A stretch of DNA of 5,178 nt from a bacterium (GTDB lineage Bacteria > Vulcanimicrobiota > Xenobia > RGZZ01). Each line of letters opens with the position of its first letter. Positions within the stretch are counted from its first letter, which is position 1. Below the pieces are notes generated by a model. The model saw nothing but the letters and a program-made list of their open reading frames with translations, was not told the origin of the DNA and did not search any database. Positions 1 to 5,178 of the stretch are shown piece by piece. The DNA is taken from the NCBI GenBank assembly GCA_021782195.1, contig JAJXVI010000235.1, forward strand, positions 1 to 5,178. The letters run 5' to 3'. A program made the position numbers and the translations under genes.

Positions 1-67
1 TGAACACTTCTCCCCGTCGCACCGAATACCAGGCGCGTCAGTGCAACCCTCGCGCACGCACAAAGAC

Positions 68-163
68 TGAACGCGGAACGAAGCACGCACGGGAATGGAG
101 GCCGCATGCCACGGCAGGTATGAGAGCTCGGACACCAATGAACGCGGAACGAGGAACGCGGAA
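68..163. repeat. Short dispersed GAACGCGGAA direct repeats
   Basis: TGAACGCGGAACGA occurs at 68-81 and again at 139-152, 71 bases apart, and the core GAACGCGGAA recurs at 154-163. The third copy follows the second almost immediately. This looks like a small purine-biased intergenic repeat. I see no terminal inverted repeats, target duplication or transposase. Confidence 0.6.
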
Positions 164-460
164 ACGGGGATGGTTTGAGCATCGACAGATGGGGAAGAAT
201 CTGACCGGAGAGCGGAGACGGGTCATTTCCAGGTGATATTGAATATCTTTGTTTTCCGTACACACGTCACCCTGAAAACCCGCGCGTGAAAGCTCTCGAT
301 AATGCACCCCGATTTTCATCCTGTGGTCGGAAAACAGAGTGCCCCCCGTGAGGCGACCGTACGCCTGTGAGAGGGGGCGGAAAGCACACCCGCACGCACA
401 GAGCGACCTGCACAGTAGGGCCACCTGCGTTTGACGCGAGTGTGGACGATGACGTGCGAA

Positions 461-466
461 AGGAAG
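461..466 (+). promoter_or_regulatory. Ribosome binding site of hsp20
   Basis: AGGAAG lies 8 bases before the ATG at 475. It decides the start: the reading frame stays open upstream to 367, but those extra 36 codons are low-complexity and unlike the family's N-terminus, and no such site precedes them. Confidence 0.75.
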
Positions 467-474
467 ATGGAACA

Positions 475-972
475 ATGATCAAGCAGGAAACCAAACCCGC
501 CGTACGGACGGAAACCCGGCAGGACTGGCCACTGACCCCATGGGAACCGTTCACCACCATGAGCCGAATGCGCGAATCGGTCGAGCAGATGTTCAACGAC
601 CTGTTTCGCACCCTCCCGATTGCCGAACCCACCGCAGTATCGACCTTCCTCCCCGCAGTCGACCTCTATCGCACGGGTGATGCCCTCGTTGCCGAACTGG
701 CCGTACCTGGCTTCAAGGGCAATGAGATTGACATCGAGGCATCCCGCGATCACCTGACCATCAAAGGGGAGTACAAGCACGCTGACGAGAGAAAAGCGGT
801 TGACACCTATCGTAAGGAAATCGCGTGCGGCCATTTCCATCGCTCCCTGTCACTGCCGTGTTCAATCGTCGCCGAGCACGTCTGCGCCAAGCTCGACAAC
901 GGGGTACTGCGAGTTTCCATGCCCCTCTCTCAACCTGAGGTCCACAAGACGACTCGCGTCAAGATCGACTGA
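475..972 (+). CDS. Hsp20/alpha-crystallin family small heat-shock protein
   Basis: A 165-residue cytoplasmic small heat-shock protein. The family is ATP-independent: it forms oligomers that hold unfolding proteins for refolding by other chaperones. Residues 1-58 form a variable N-terminal arm with aromatic and amphipathic stretches (WPLTPWEPF at 18-26, MRESVEQMFNDLF at 32-44). The alpha-crystallin domain covers about 59-151, opening with FLPAVDLYRTGDALVAELAVPGF and including ITIKGEY-like LTIKGEY (94-100). It closes with the family signature AKLDNGVLRVSMPL at 138-151. The tail is short and ends TRVKID; VKI at 162-164 may stand in for the I-x-I/V motif that docks into neighbouring subunits. Length is normal for bacterial members. 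Three cysteines (118, 129, 137) within the domain are uncommon and could allow redox-sensitive behaviour, which is inference. The next gene is about 500 bases away beyond a strong hairpin, so it is probably monocistronic. Confidence 0.95.
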   Translation: MIKQETKPAVRTETRQDWPLTPWEPFTTMSRMRESVEQMFNDLFRTLPIAEPTAVSTFLPAVDLYRTGDALVAELAVPGFKGNEIDIEASRDHLTIKGEYKHADERKAVDTYRKEIACGHFHRSLSLPCSIVAEHVCAKLDNGVLRVSMPLSQPEVHKTTRVKID

Positions 973-1056
973 GAAGCCCCTTCTTGAGTTGCGTAATCGC
1001 CGCAAATGCACGGCTCTGTTGTCTTGATCGCCGTGCGACACACCGTCCCCCATAAT

Positions 1057-1123
1057 GAGGCCACGCGCGCACGTTCGACACCCGGCGACCCTGCGCCGGG
1101 TAAAGCACGGCACGCGTGGCCTC
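1057..1123. other. Large two-tier stem-loop (terminator or structured RNA)
   Basis: An outer stem of 11 perfect pairs joins GAGGCCACGCG (1057-1067) to CGCGTGGCCTC (1113-1123). Inside it a second stem of 8 perfect pairs joins ACCCGGCG (1080-1087) to CGCCGGGT (1094-1101), closing a 6-base ACCCTG loop. The two stems are separated by a nearly symmetric internal loop of 12 and 11 bases. It begins 85 bases after the hsp20 stop codon. There is no T-run on either side, so it is not a textbook intrinsic terminator. It could slow or end hsp20 transcription, protect a 3' end or be part of a small RNA. The symmetry means either strand would fold. Confidence 0.6.
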
Positions 1124-1338
1124 GGCCTCGGATAGCGCGATGGCAGGGTCTCCGCGCGAGGGGGAACTACCAGGACGACCTCCGGGGCGCTCCGGACGAA
1201 AACCTCAACCAACCCACACGGACGAATGCCAGATGCATCGCCGTCCTGGATGCCGTCCCCTTCAACGACTCCACGGCTGTCGCGGCCTCACCACAGGTGA
1301 CCCGACTCGACGGCTCAGACGCCAGCACGAAGCGACGA

Positions 1339-1377
1339 TTGCACGGATCGCCACTCCCTTGCACGGATCGCCACTCC
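1339..1377. repeat. Two tandem copies of a 19-base repeat, 20-base period
   Basis: TTGCACGGATCGCCACTCC occurs at 1339-1357 and is repeated exactly at 1359-1377 with a single C between. The perfect identity suggests a recent slippage duplication. It lies about 100 bases before the likely start of the MoxR gene. No function is evident. The duplicated unit contains no obvious dyad. Confidence 0.8.
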
Positions 1378-1474
1378 GAAAGGCCACTCGACCGTTTCCA
1401 CATTCCCGAGACCCAAACGCCAAGATTCGGTCTCCATGAAGGGCCCTGCCCGATCACGTTGGAATGCTATCAGC

Positions 1475-1591
1475 ATGACGCGCCCCAACAACGAATCCCC
1501 CATCGATACGTCAACCCGTGCGCCACAGTCGGTACTGATCGACGGTGTGACACTCCATCTGACCCATGCCGATGAACTCCCAATCCGATAG
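1475..1591 (+). pseudogene. Detached N-terminal coding segment of the MoxR ATPase, ending in TAG
   Basis: From the ATG at 1475 a 38-codon reading frame runs to a TAG at 1589-1591, in exactly the same frame as the AAA+ gene that opens 48 bases later. Its translation contains VLIDGVTLHLTHADELPIR at residues 20-38, which has a strand-forming, protein-like character and is what one would expect before the P-loop domain of a MoxR-type protein. Changing TAG to TGG would put Trp at that position and keep the frame open into the ATPase. A second in-frame ATG lies at 1436. A weak GGAA at 1461-1464 precedes the 1475 start. I infer that this is the true 5' end of the ATPase gene, separated by mutation or sequencing error; a chance frame is possible. 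Confidence 0.5.
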
Positions 1592-1639
1592 GTAGGCCCG
1601 GCGCGCCCCCGTTCGCCAGCCGTTGCGCCGTGGAGTGGC

Positions 1640-2341
1640 TTGGAGCCTTCGTACATTCCCCTGAATCCACGCCTCATCGGCAAACCGGGCGTGGGCAAGA
1701 CAACCCTCGCCTACGCCGCCGCGCGCCGCCTCGGGCGCGACGTCTACCTGTTTCAAGCCACCATGGACACGCGCCCAGAAGACCTCATCGTCTCACCCGT
1801 CGTCGCATCCGGCGACCAGATCAAGTACGTGGCGAGCCCGGTCTGCACGGCAATGATACGCGGTGGCGTGGCAATCCTCGACGAGGGCAACCGCATGTCG
1901 GAGAAAGCCTGGGCCTCTCTTGCTCCCCTGCTCGACCATCGACGCTATGTAGAGTCCATTGTAGCCGGCATCAAGATCAAGGCCCATCCGGACTTCCGCT
2001 TCGTCGCCACGATGAACGACGACGCGAGTACCTTTGAGCTGCCCGAATACATTCACTCGCGCCTGCAGCCCCAGATCGTCATCGACTTCCCCGAGAAGGA
2101 CGAAGAGCTCATGGTGCTGACCGAGAACCTTCCCTTTGTGGAGCAACGCGTTCTCGAGTACGTGGCCGGTTTCCTCCAGAAAGCCCATCGGGCCGATGAA
2201 CCGTTCACGGTCCGAGACGGCATCAACATTGCCCGCTACGCAACCAAGATGGCCGGCCGCGGGGAGATCCCGACGCTTCCCTTGATTCGCCGATCCGTCA
2301 AACAGATTCTCGGCGAAGAAGCGCTGGTCTATGCCACCTGA
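1640..2341 (+). CDS. MoxR-type AAA+ ATPase, apparently missing its N-terminus
   Basis: This 233-residue frame, read from a TTG, carries a complete set of AAA+ motifs. They are Walker A GKPGVGKT (14-21), Walker B VAILDE (77-82) followed by GNRMSE as in MoxR proteins, sensor 1 ATMND (123-127) and arginine finger region SRLQPQ (140-145, Arg141). A helical C-terminal lid follows, with TVRDGINIARYA at 190-201. Such ATPases use ATP hydrolysis to remodel or activate a partner protein, usually encoded alongside. The P-loop starts only 14 residues from the TTG, whereas MoxR proteins normally have a few dozen residues before it. The TTG has only a GGAG four bases upstream. The real gene probably begins at 1475 and is interrupted at 1589. 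Just before 1640 the frame reads as Pro/Arg-rich filler, while a shifted frame gives VRQPLR, suggesting small compensating indels. The stop lies inside the next gene, so the two are co-translated. No signal peptide or membrane segment is present. Confidence 0.85.
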   Translation: MEPSYIPLNPRLIGKPGVGKTTLAYAAARRLGRDVYLFQATMDTRPEDLIVSPVVASGDQIKYVASPVCTAMIRGGVAILDEGNRMSEKAWASLAPLLDHRRYVESIVAGIKIKAHPDFRFVATMNDDASTFELPEYIHSRLQPQIVIDFPEKDEELMVLTENLPFVEQRVLEYVAGFLQKAHRADEPFTVRDGINIARYATKMAGRGEIPTLPLIRRSVKQILGEEALVYAT

Positions 2342-4628
2342 GGGCGTCTTCACCCTGCGGGAAGAAAGACTCGTCGTGGTGCCGGTGGTACCGGACCGCC
2401 TTGAGTGCGCTTACGAGGTCCGGCGCGCGATCCTGTCGATACGACCGGCAGTCGTGGCGCTCGAGCTCCCACCCGCCATCGGCGCGACGTATGTGGAGGC
2501 CGTAAAACGGTTTCCGTACCTCTCAACGCTCATCGTGGAAGAAGACGACGGCAGTGACGCCACGCTCATCAGGGTGGAGCCTACCGACCCGTTTGCCGAG
2601 GCTGTACGCACCGCCACCGACGCCGAGATTCCGGTGGAGTTCATCGATCTCGAAATCGGGACCGGGGCGCCCCTTCCCCATCCTCTTCCCGATCCCTACA
2701 GTATCTATCACACCGGCCTCGAAACCTGGTACCGCGCATGCCACGAGAAGGTTCTGGCCCGTGAACGCCTGGTTGAACACTACGAGAAATTGCTAGACCG
2801 CAACCCCGAACTACGCGATCCGCTGACAGACTCGTTCTCCGACGCAGCAGCAATCGACGCTGCACGCGTGGGACACCTCGCCGCCGAACTCGCGCAGCTC
2901 ATTGACAACACCGAACGCGACGTACTCTTCGTGTGCAACGTGCATCACGCCGCGAACGTGATGCAAAAAGTACATGACGGCACCGGACGACGACGCCACT
3001 TGCGTTCGACCCGACAGGTAACGCTGGGGAACCCGGATCTCGACTTCATTCGTGCGACCAGCGCGGAAATGCCGTTCATGATTGCCGCATACGAATTCGA
3101 CCGGAAGGGTTCAGGACCCGACCCGCGCGTGTGGGAAGCACCGCCGGACCCACCGCCGTCCCCCGAGCCCTCGCCCCTCGACGCGCTCACCGCCCAGGAT
3201 GTGATGGGCTCCCTCGAGTCACTGCTGGGGATCAGCCCGAAGACGCAAGAGGTCAAACTCACCCCCGAACAGATACGCGTTCTGGTGAAGCGACTTCAGG
3301 CCCTGCGCGACTCCCGATCCGTGAGCAGCCTTCCGGGCATGGGCAACAGTTCCGAGCCCCCGCCACGCCTGGAGGGACCCGGACAGGTCGCGGCACACCG
3401 GATCTTCAAGTTCCGAAGCGTTTCGGAGAGAGGACCGGCACTGCGCGAACTCTACACCGAAACCGCACGCCTTCGCAGCGACCGACATCGGATGCTCGAT
3501 CGGCAACGAGCACTGGTACGCATGGTGAAAACCGCCGCCCGATTCTACGAAGAGAACACGGGTGAAAAGTTCAAGCCCTGGCAACTCCGGACAATGTTCC
3601 GGTATCTTCGCAGCCTGGCGCGGGTCAAGGACCGCCAGTTGCTTCCACAGGCGTGGTGGGACTGGGCCGTGGCGGCGCGCAGCATATGCGACGACAACTA
3701 CGCGCACGAAGTCTGGGATCTTGCGAGCTTCTACCCGTGGGTCGAGCAAGATGGAAAGTATCGTTCACTCAGCATCGACGGTGAGGACATCAAACTGGAT
3801 GCCCGCAAGATGCGCTTCCGCCTGCGCTGGCCACGATTGCGCGAGCGACTGGCAAAGTCTCCCGTTCGCCGCCGTCCCCAGGAGACGAACAGCGGAGACT
3901 GGGCGCGAGGATTCGACCAGGGTGCCATCTGCTCGTATCCTCCGGAAGACATCGTCATCGAAGACTATGCCCGGTACCTCAAGAAGAAGGCGCTGCTGGT
4001 GCTGTCTGAAGAGCGCACGCGCACGGAACCGTTCACGACTTCCCTGCTCGACGGCATCGACGTGCGAGAAACCATCCGAAACTGGCCTCGTACAAAGCAT
4101 CAACCTCACGGTCGCATCTACGTGCGCGAAGTACAGAAGGTCAAGGGCGGCGCCGGTGCGGTCGTGGTGATTTTCGACGAGGACCGGAACGAGGCTCGGT
4201 ATCCGTGGTGCATGACCTGGCACGGCGAACACACCCAGGAGTCGGACATGGCGTTCTACTCCACGCCCGTCTATGCACGACTGGTTGGACCGGGCATCGC
4301 AAGGTGCGAGTACGGTGGTCTCATGATGACCTATCCACCGCGTCGGGTCAGCGACGTGTGGTCGGATCCATTCTACCAGGGCGAGGCGGAAAGCAAGGCC
4401 GAGGTGTTGCTTCTGGCGGCGCTCGAGTACTCACCTGAGAAACACGTCGTATACGTCTCAGCAACCCCGCCTCGAAGTCGCTTTCGCAGCATCGCCAATC
4501 GTCTGGGAAAGAAGATTGTCTACCTGCCCATCGGACAGCTCTCTCCGGTCAGCGTGAAACGGTTACGCGTCTTTCACGTCCTGAGCGGCCACCAGGTAAG
4601 AGCGTATGCACGCGACCACATCTGGTAG
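2331..4628 (+). CDS. MoxR-associated protein: TraB/TIKI-like domain plus uncharacterised C-terminal region
   Basis: A 765-residue soluble protein whose ATG overlaps the last 11 bases of the ATPase gene, implying translational coupling and joint function. Residues about 12-255 resemble the TraB/TIKI/GumN fold. RLVVVPVV (13-20) is a first strand; a helix and PAVVALELPPAI (39-50, Glu45) follow, then AVRTATDAEIPVEFIDLE (91-108), the family's helix-strand-Asp pattern. LFVCNVHHAANV (199-210) sits where the second His motif is expected. The first GxxH motif is absent, replaced by PVVP, so catalysis is doubtful. Residues 260-350 are Pro-rich linker with a short helical insert. Residues 355-510 are basic, helical and Trp-rich (WWDWAV at 442-447). 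Residues 535-765 form a compact region I do not recognise, with FTTSLLDGID (568-577), VKGGAGAVVVIFDED (604-618), MTWHGEHTQESDM (628-640), EYGGLMMTYPPRR (660-672) and VVYVSATPPRSRFR (706-719). I see no DxSxS VWA motif and no transmembrane segment. The domain call is by pattern, not by search. Confidence 0.8.
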   Translation: MPPEGVFTLREERLVVVPVVPDRLECAYEVRRAILSIRPAVVALELPPAIGATYVEAVKRFPYLSTLIVEEDDGSDATLIRVEPTDPFAEAVRTATDAEIPVEFIDLEIGTGAPLPHPLPDPYSIYHTGLETWYRACHEKVLARERLVEHYEKLLDRNPELRDPLTDSFSDAAAIDAARVGHLAAELAQLIDNTERDVLFVCNVHHAANVMQKVHDGTGRRRHLRSTRQVTLGNPDLDFIRATSAEMPFMIAAYEFDRKGSGPDPRVWEAPPDPPPSPEPSPLDALTAQDVMGSLESLLGISPKTQEVKLTPEQIRVLVKRLQALRDSRSVSSLPGMGNSSEPPPRLEGPGQVAAHRIFKFRSVSERGPALRELYTETARLRSDRHRMLDRQRALVRMVKTAARFYEENTGEKFKPWQLRTMFRYLRSLARVKDRQLLPQAWWDWAVAARSICDDNYAHEVWDLASFYPWVEQDGKYRSLSIDGEDIKLDARKMRFRLRWPRLRERLAKSPVRRRPQETNSGDWARGFDQGAICSYPPEDIVIEDYARYLKKKALLVLSEERTRTEPFTTSLLDGIDVRETIRNWPRTKHQPHGRIYVREVQKVKGGAGAVVVIFDEDRNEARYPWCMTWHGEHTQESDMAFYSTPVYARLVGPGIARCEYGGLMMTYPPRRVSDVWSDPFYQGEAESKAEVLLLAALEYSPEKHVVYVSATPPRSRFRSIANRLGKKIVYLPIGQLSPVSVKRLRVFHVLSGHQVRAYARDHIW

Positions 4629-4631
4629 GAC

Positions 4632-4678
4632 GGTCCCCGTGCGCCTGTACGGATCCTCCGCACCCGCGCGCACGGACC
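4632..4678 (+). terminator. Stem-loop directly after the operon (candidate terminator)
   Basis: Starting 3 bases after the stop codon, CCGTGCGC (4637-4644) pairs perfectly with GCGCACGG (4668-4675). Beyond a two-base bulge, GGT (4632-4634) pairs with ACC (4676-4678). The loop contains a small CGGA/TCCG hairpin around a BamHI-type GGATCC palindrome (4650-4660). The position is right for ending the two-gene operon, but the T-run of a standard intrinsic terminator is missing. It may instead be an L-shaped terminator or a 3'-end stabilising element. Confidence 0.5.
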
Positions 4679-4770
4679 TCTGGGCGAATGTGGTGTCAGA
4701 GCGAACATAAACACCACGAATAATTCTCAACCCGTCCAGGAAATTCAAGAATCGTAAGGAACGCAACGGG

Positions 4771-4824
4771 CTCCCGGCGTCCGCCCCACGCTCCCGGCGT
4801 CCGCCCCACGCTCCCGGCGTCCGC
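4771..4824. repeat. GC-rich 20-bp tandem repeat, 2.7 copies
   Basis: The unit CTCCCGGCGTCCGCCCCACG is present twice exactly (4771-4790, 4791-4810) and then for 14 bases more (4811-4824). The perfect copies point to recent slippage. The last, partial copy forms one arm of the hairpin that follows. Copy number is likely to vary between strains, which is inference. Confidence 0.9.
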
Positions 4825-4851
4825 AACCCTTCTGGAAGGGGGACGGGAGCG
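4809..4851. other. Nested hairpin at the end of the tandem repeat
   Basis: CGCTCCCG (4809-4816) is complementary to CGGGAGCG (4844-4851). Inside, CGTCC (4818-4822) matches GGACG (4841-4845), and CCCTTC (4827-4832) pairs with GAAGGG (4835-4840) around a two-base TG loop. The inner and outer pairings share 4844-4845, so not all form at once. There is no T-run on the + strand. It might terminate transcription or act on replication or recombination, but no function is shown. Confidence 0.55.
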
Positions 4852-5132
4852 GGGACTTGCTCGCACCGCAAGCCGGTCCGAGAGCCTTGCGGACGTCCCC
4901 TGACGGCTCGACGTCGATAGATTACGGTTCTGAAATAGATTCCGACATGCCCGGAGATACACCGGGAATCGCGCGAAACGCCTGGGATTTCAGAAAAAAT
5001 GACAGATGTTGGCTCCTCAATGCCGACTCTTGCCAAAATATTCATAACAACTCTGGCAGGAGGGCACGTACAGGTAATTGAATGGGCACCCCGCGCGGAA
5101 CGGTGGGACCATCTGCGCAAGAGTTTTTCAAT

Positions 5133-5140
5133 AGAGGGGG
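5133..5140 (+). promoter_or_regulatory. Ribosome binding site of the 3'-terminal gene
   Basis: AGAGGGGG lies 6 bases before the ATG at 5147. It is a strong purine-rich site and is the main reason to call a gene at the very end of the window. Confidence 0.65.
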
Positions 5141-5146
5141 TTGATC

Positions 5147-5178
5147 ATGACGAAACCATCCGCACGCCTGACGCTCGG
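5147..5178 (+). CDS. Start of an unidentified gene, cut by the window end
   Basis: Only ten full codons are visible, reading MTKPSARLTL, so no family can be assigned. The ATG is supported by the strong ribosome binding site just upstream and by the AT-richer leader before it. The first residues are polar and basic and then turn hydrophobic, which would fit either a soluble protein or the beginning of a signal sequence. It lies about 520 bases after the operon and is probably transcribed separately. Confidence 0.55.
   Translation, partial: MTKPSARLTL

Larger units (their letters stand above)
1..474. other. Gene-free leader region upstream of hsp20
   Basis: I find no credible gene here. The long reverse-strand reading frame across the region is low-complexity, rich in Arg, Cys, Pro and Ser, and partly translates the GAACGCGGAA repeats, so I treat it as chance. 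The stretch holds those short repeats (68-163), an AT-rich palindrome (235-247) and a moderately AT-rich patch around 225-305 where a promoter for the downstream gene could lie. I see no clear sigma-32 promoter (the closest is CCTGAAA at 271-277 with a poor -10 and an over-long spacer), no CIRCE element and no convincing RNA thermometer over the ribosome binding site. Confidence 0.6.
973..1474. other. Gene-free spacer between hsp20 and the MoxR operon
   Basis: About 500 bases with no gene I can defend. Open frames exist (one runs from 1006 to 1575), but their translations are low-complexity, rich in Arg, Pro, Thr and His, and show no domain. The recognisable contents are the two-tier stem-loop at 1057-1123 and the tandem repeat at 1339-1377. 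I could not identify a promoter for the downstream operon. Confidence 0.55.
4629..5146. other. Gene-free region between the operon and the last gene
   Basis: About 520 bases without a gene I can support. It falls into three parts: a GC-rich stem-loop after the operon, a tandem repeat block with a terminal hairpin (4771-4851), and an AT-richer stretch from about 4905 that leads to the next gene. Smaller dyads are GTGGTGT/ACACCAC (4690-4696 and 4711-4717) and GATTC/GAATC around CCCGG/CCGGG (4938-4970). A TGCCA/TGGCA pair (5031-5035 and 5054-5058, 18 bases apart) lies in the AT-rich part and could be an operator, but is weak. The 74-codon frame read from 4857 has no family resemblance. No convincing -35/-10 pair was found. 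Confidence 0.5.

Noticed and set aside
271..303. Possible heat-shock promoter: CCTGAAA at 271-277 and CTCGATAA near 295
   Set aside because: The -35-like box is good but the spacer is about 17 bases and the -10 matches poorly; not enough to call.
38..475. Reverse-strand 145-codon open frame
   Set aside because: Low-complexity Arg/Cys/Pro/Ser composition, partly a translation of the GAACGCGGAA repeats, no domain and no ribosome site; it ends up against the hsp20 start.
316..840. Reverse-strand 174-codon open frame
   Set aside because: Antisense to the clear hsp20 gene; a shadow frame of GC-rich coding sequence.
1339..1377. CRISPR-like repeat
   Set aside because: Two copies with a one-base gap leave no spacer, and there are no cas genes.
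1006..1575. Forward 189-codon open frame across the spacer
   Set aside because: Biased Arg/Pro/Thr/His composition, crosses the large stem-loop and the tandem repeat, shows no motif, and overlaps the better-supported ATPase N-terminal frame.
3562..4170. Forward 202-codon frame inside the large gene
   Set aside because: Ser/Arg-rich +1 shadow of the 765-residue frame, whose motifs lie in the other frame.
1640..4628. Gas-vesicle cluster (GvpN-like ATPase with nearby Hsp20-like protein)
   Set aside because: No GvpA-type structural protein or other gas-vesicle gene is present, and the large partner protein does not resemble any Gvp product.
4771..4824. CRISPR or integron-type array
   Set aside because: The copies are head-to-tail without spacers, and no integrase or cas gene is visible.
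4857..5081. Forward 74-codon frame from a TTG, preceded by a purine-rich GGGAGCGGGG
   Set aside because: The purine run belongs to the hairpin arm, the start is TTG, and the translation resembles no protein family.

Overview
The window is GC-rich bacterial-type DNA with compact coding, purine-rich Shine-Dalgarno sites and one 11-base gene overlap. I cannot place it more precisely: no rRNA, tRNA or other lineage marker is present. All recognisable genes are on the + strand.

Layout. Bases 1-474 hold no convincing gene, only short GAACGCGGAA repeats and a small AT-rich palindrome. Bases 475-972 encode a complete Hsp20/alpha-crystallin small heat-shock protein. Bases 973-1474 are non-coding as far as I can see, but hold a striking two-tier stem-loop (1057-1123) and a 20-base-period tandem repeat (1339-1377). 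From 1475 or 1640 to 4628 lies a two-gene operon. Its first gene is a MoxR-type AAA+ ATPase whose 5' end looks broken, with an in-frame TAG at 1589 and a probable short frame disturbance before the P-loop. Its second gene starts inside the end of the first and encodes a 765-residue protein. That protein joins an N-terminal TraB/TIKI-like domain, a Pro-rich linker, a basic helical middle and a C-terminal region I do not recognise. Bases 4629-5146 are gene-free, with a stem-loop just after the stop, a GC-rich 20-bp tandem repeat ending in a hairpin, and an AT-richer stretch. A new gene with a strong ribosome binding site starts at 5147 and runs off the window.

How the genes may work together. 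MoxR ATPases usually remodel or activate a partner protein encoded next door, often a VWA-domain protein. Here I see no VWA MIDAS motif in the adjacent gene; the partner is the TIKI-like/unknown-domain protein. MoxR plus a TIKI-like effector resembles the NTP-dependent conflict and quality-control modules described around MoxR ATPases, so a stress- or conflict-related machine is a reasonable inference. The upstream Hsp20 fits a proteostasis theme, but about 500 bases and a strong hairpin separate it, so it is probably its own transcription unit. The most interesting points are the MoxR/TIKI-like pair with its uncharacterised C-terminal domain and the interrupted start of the ATPase.
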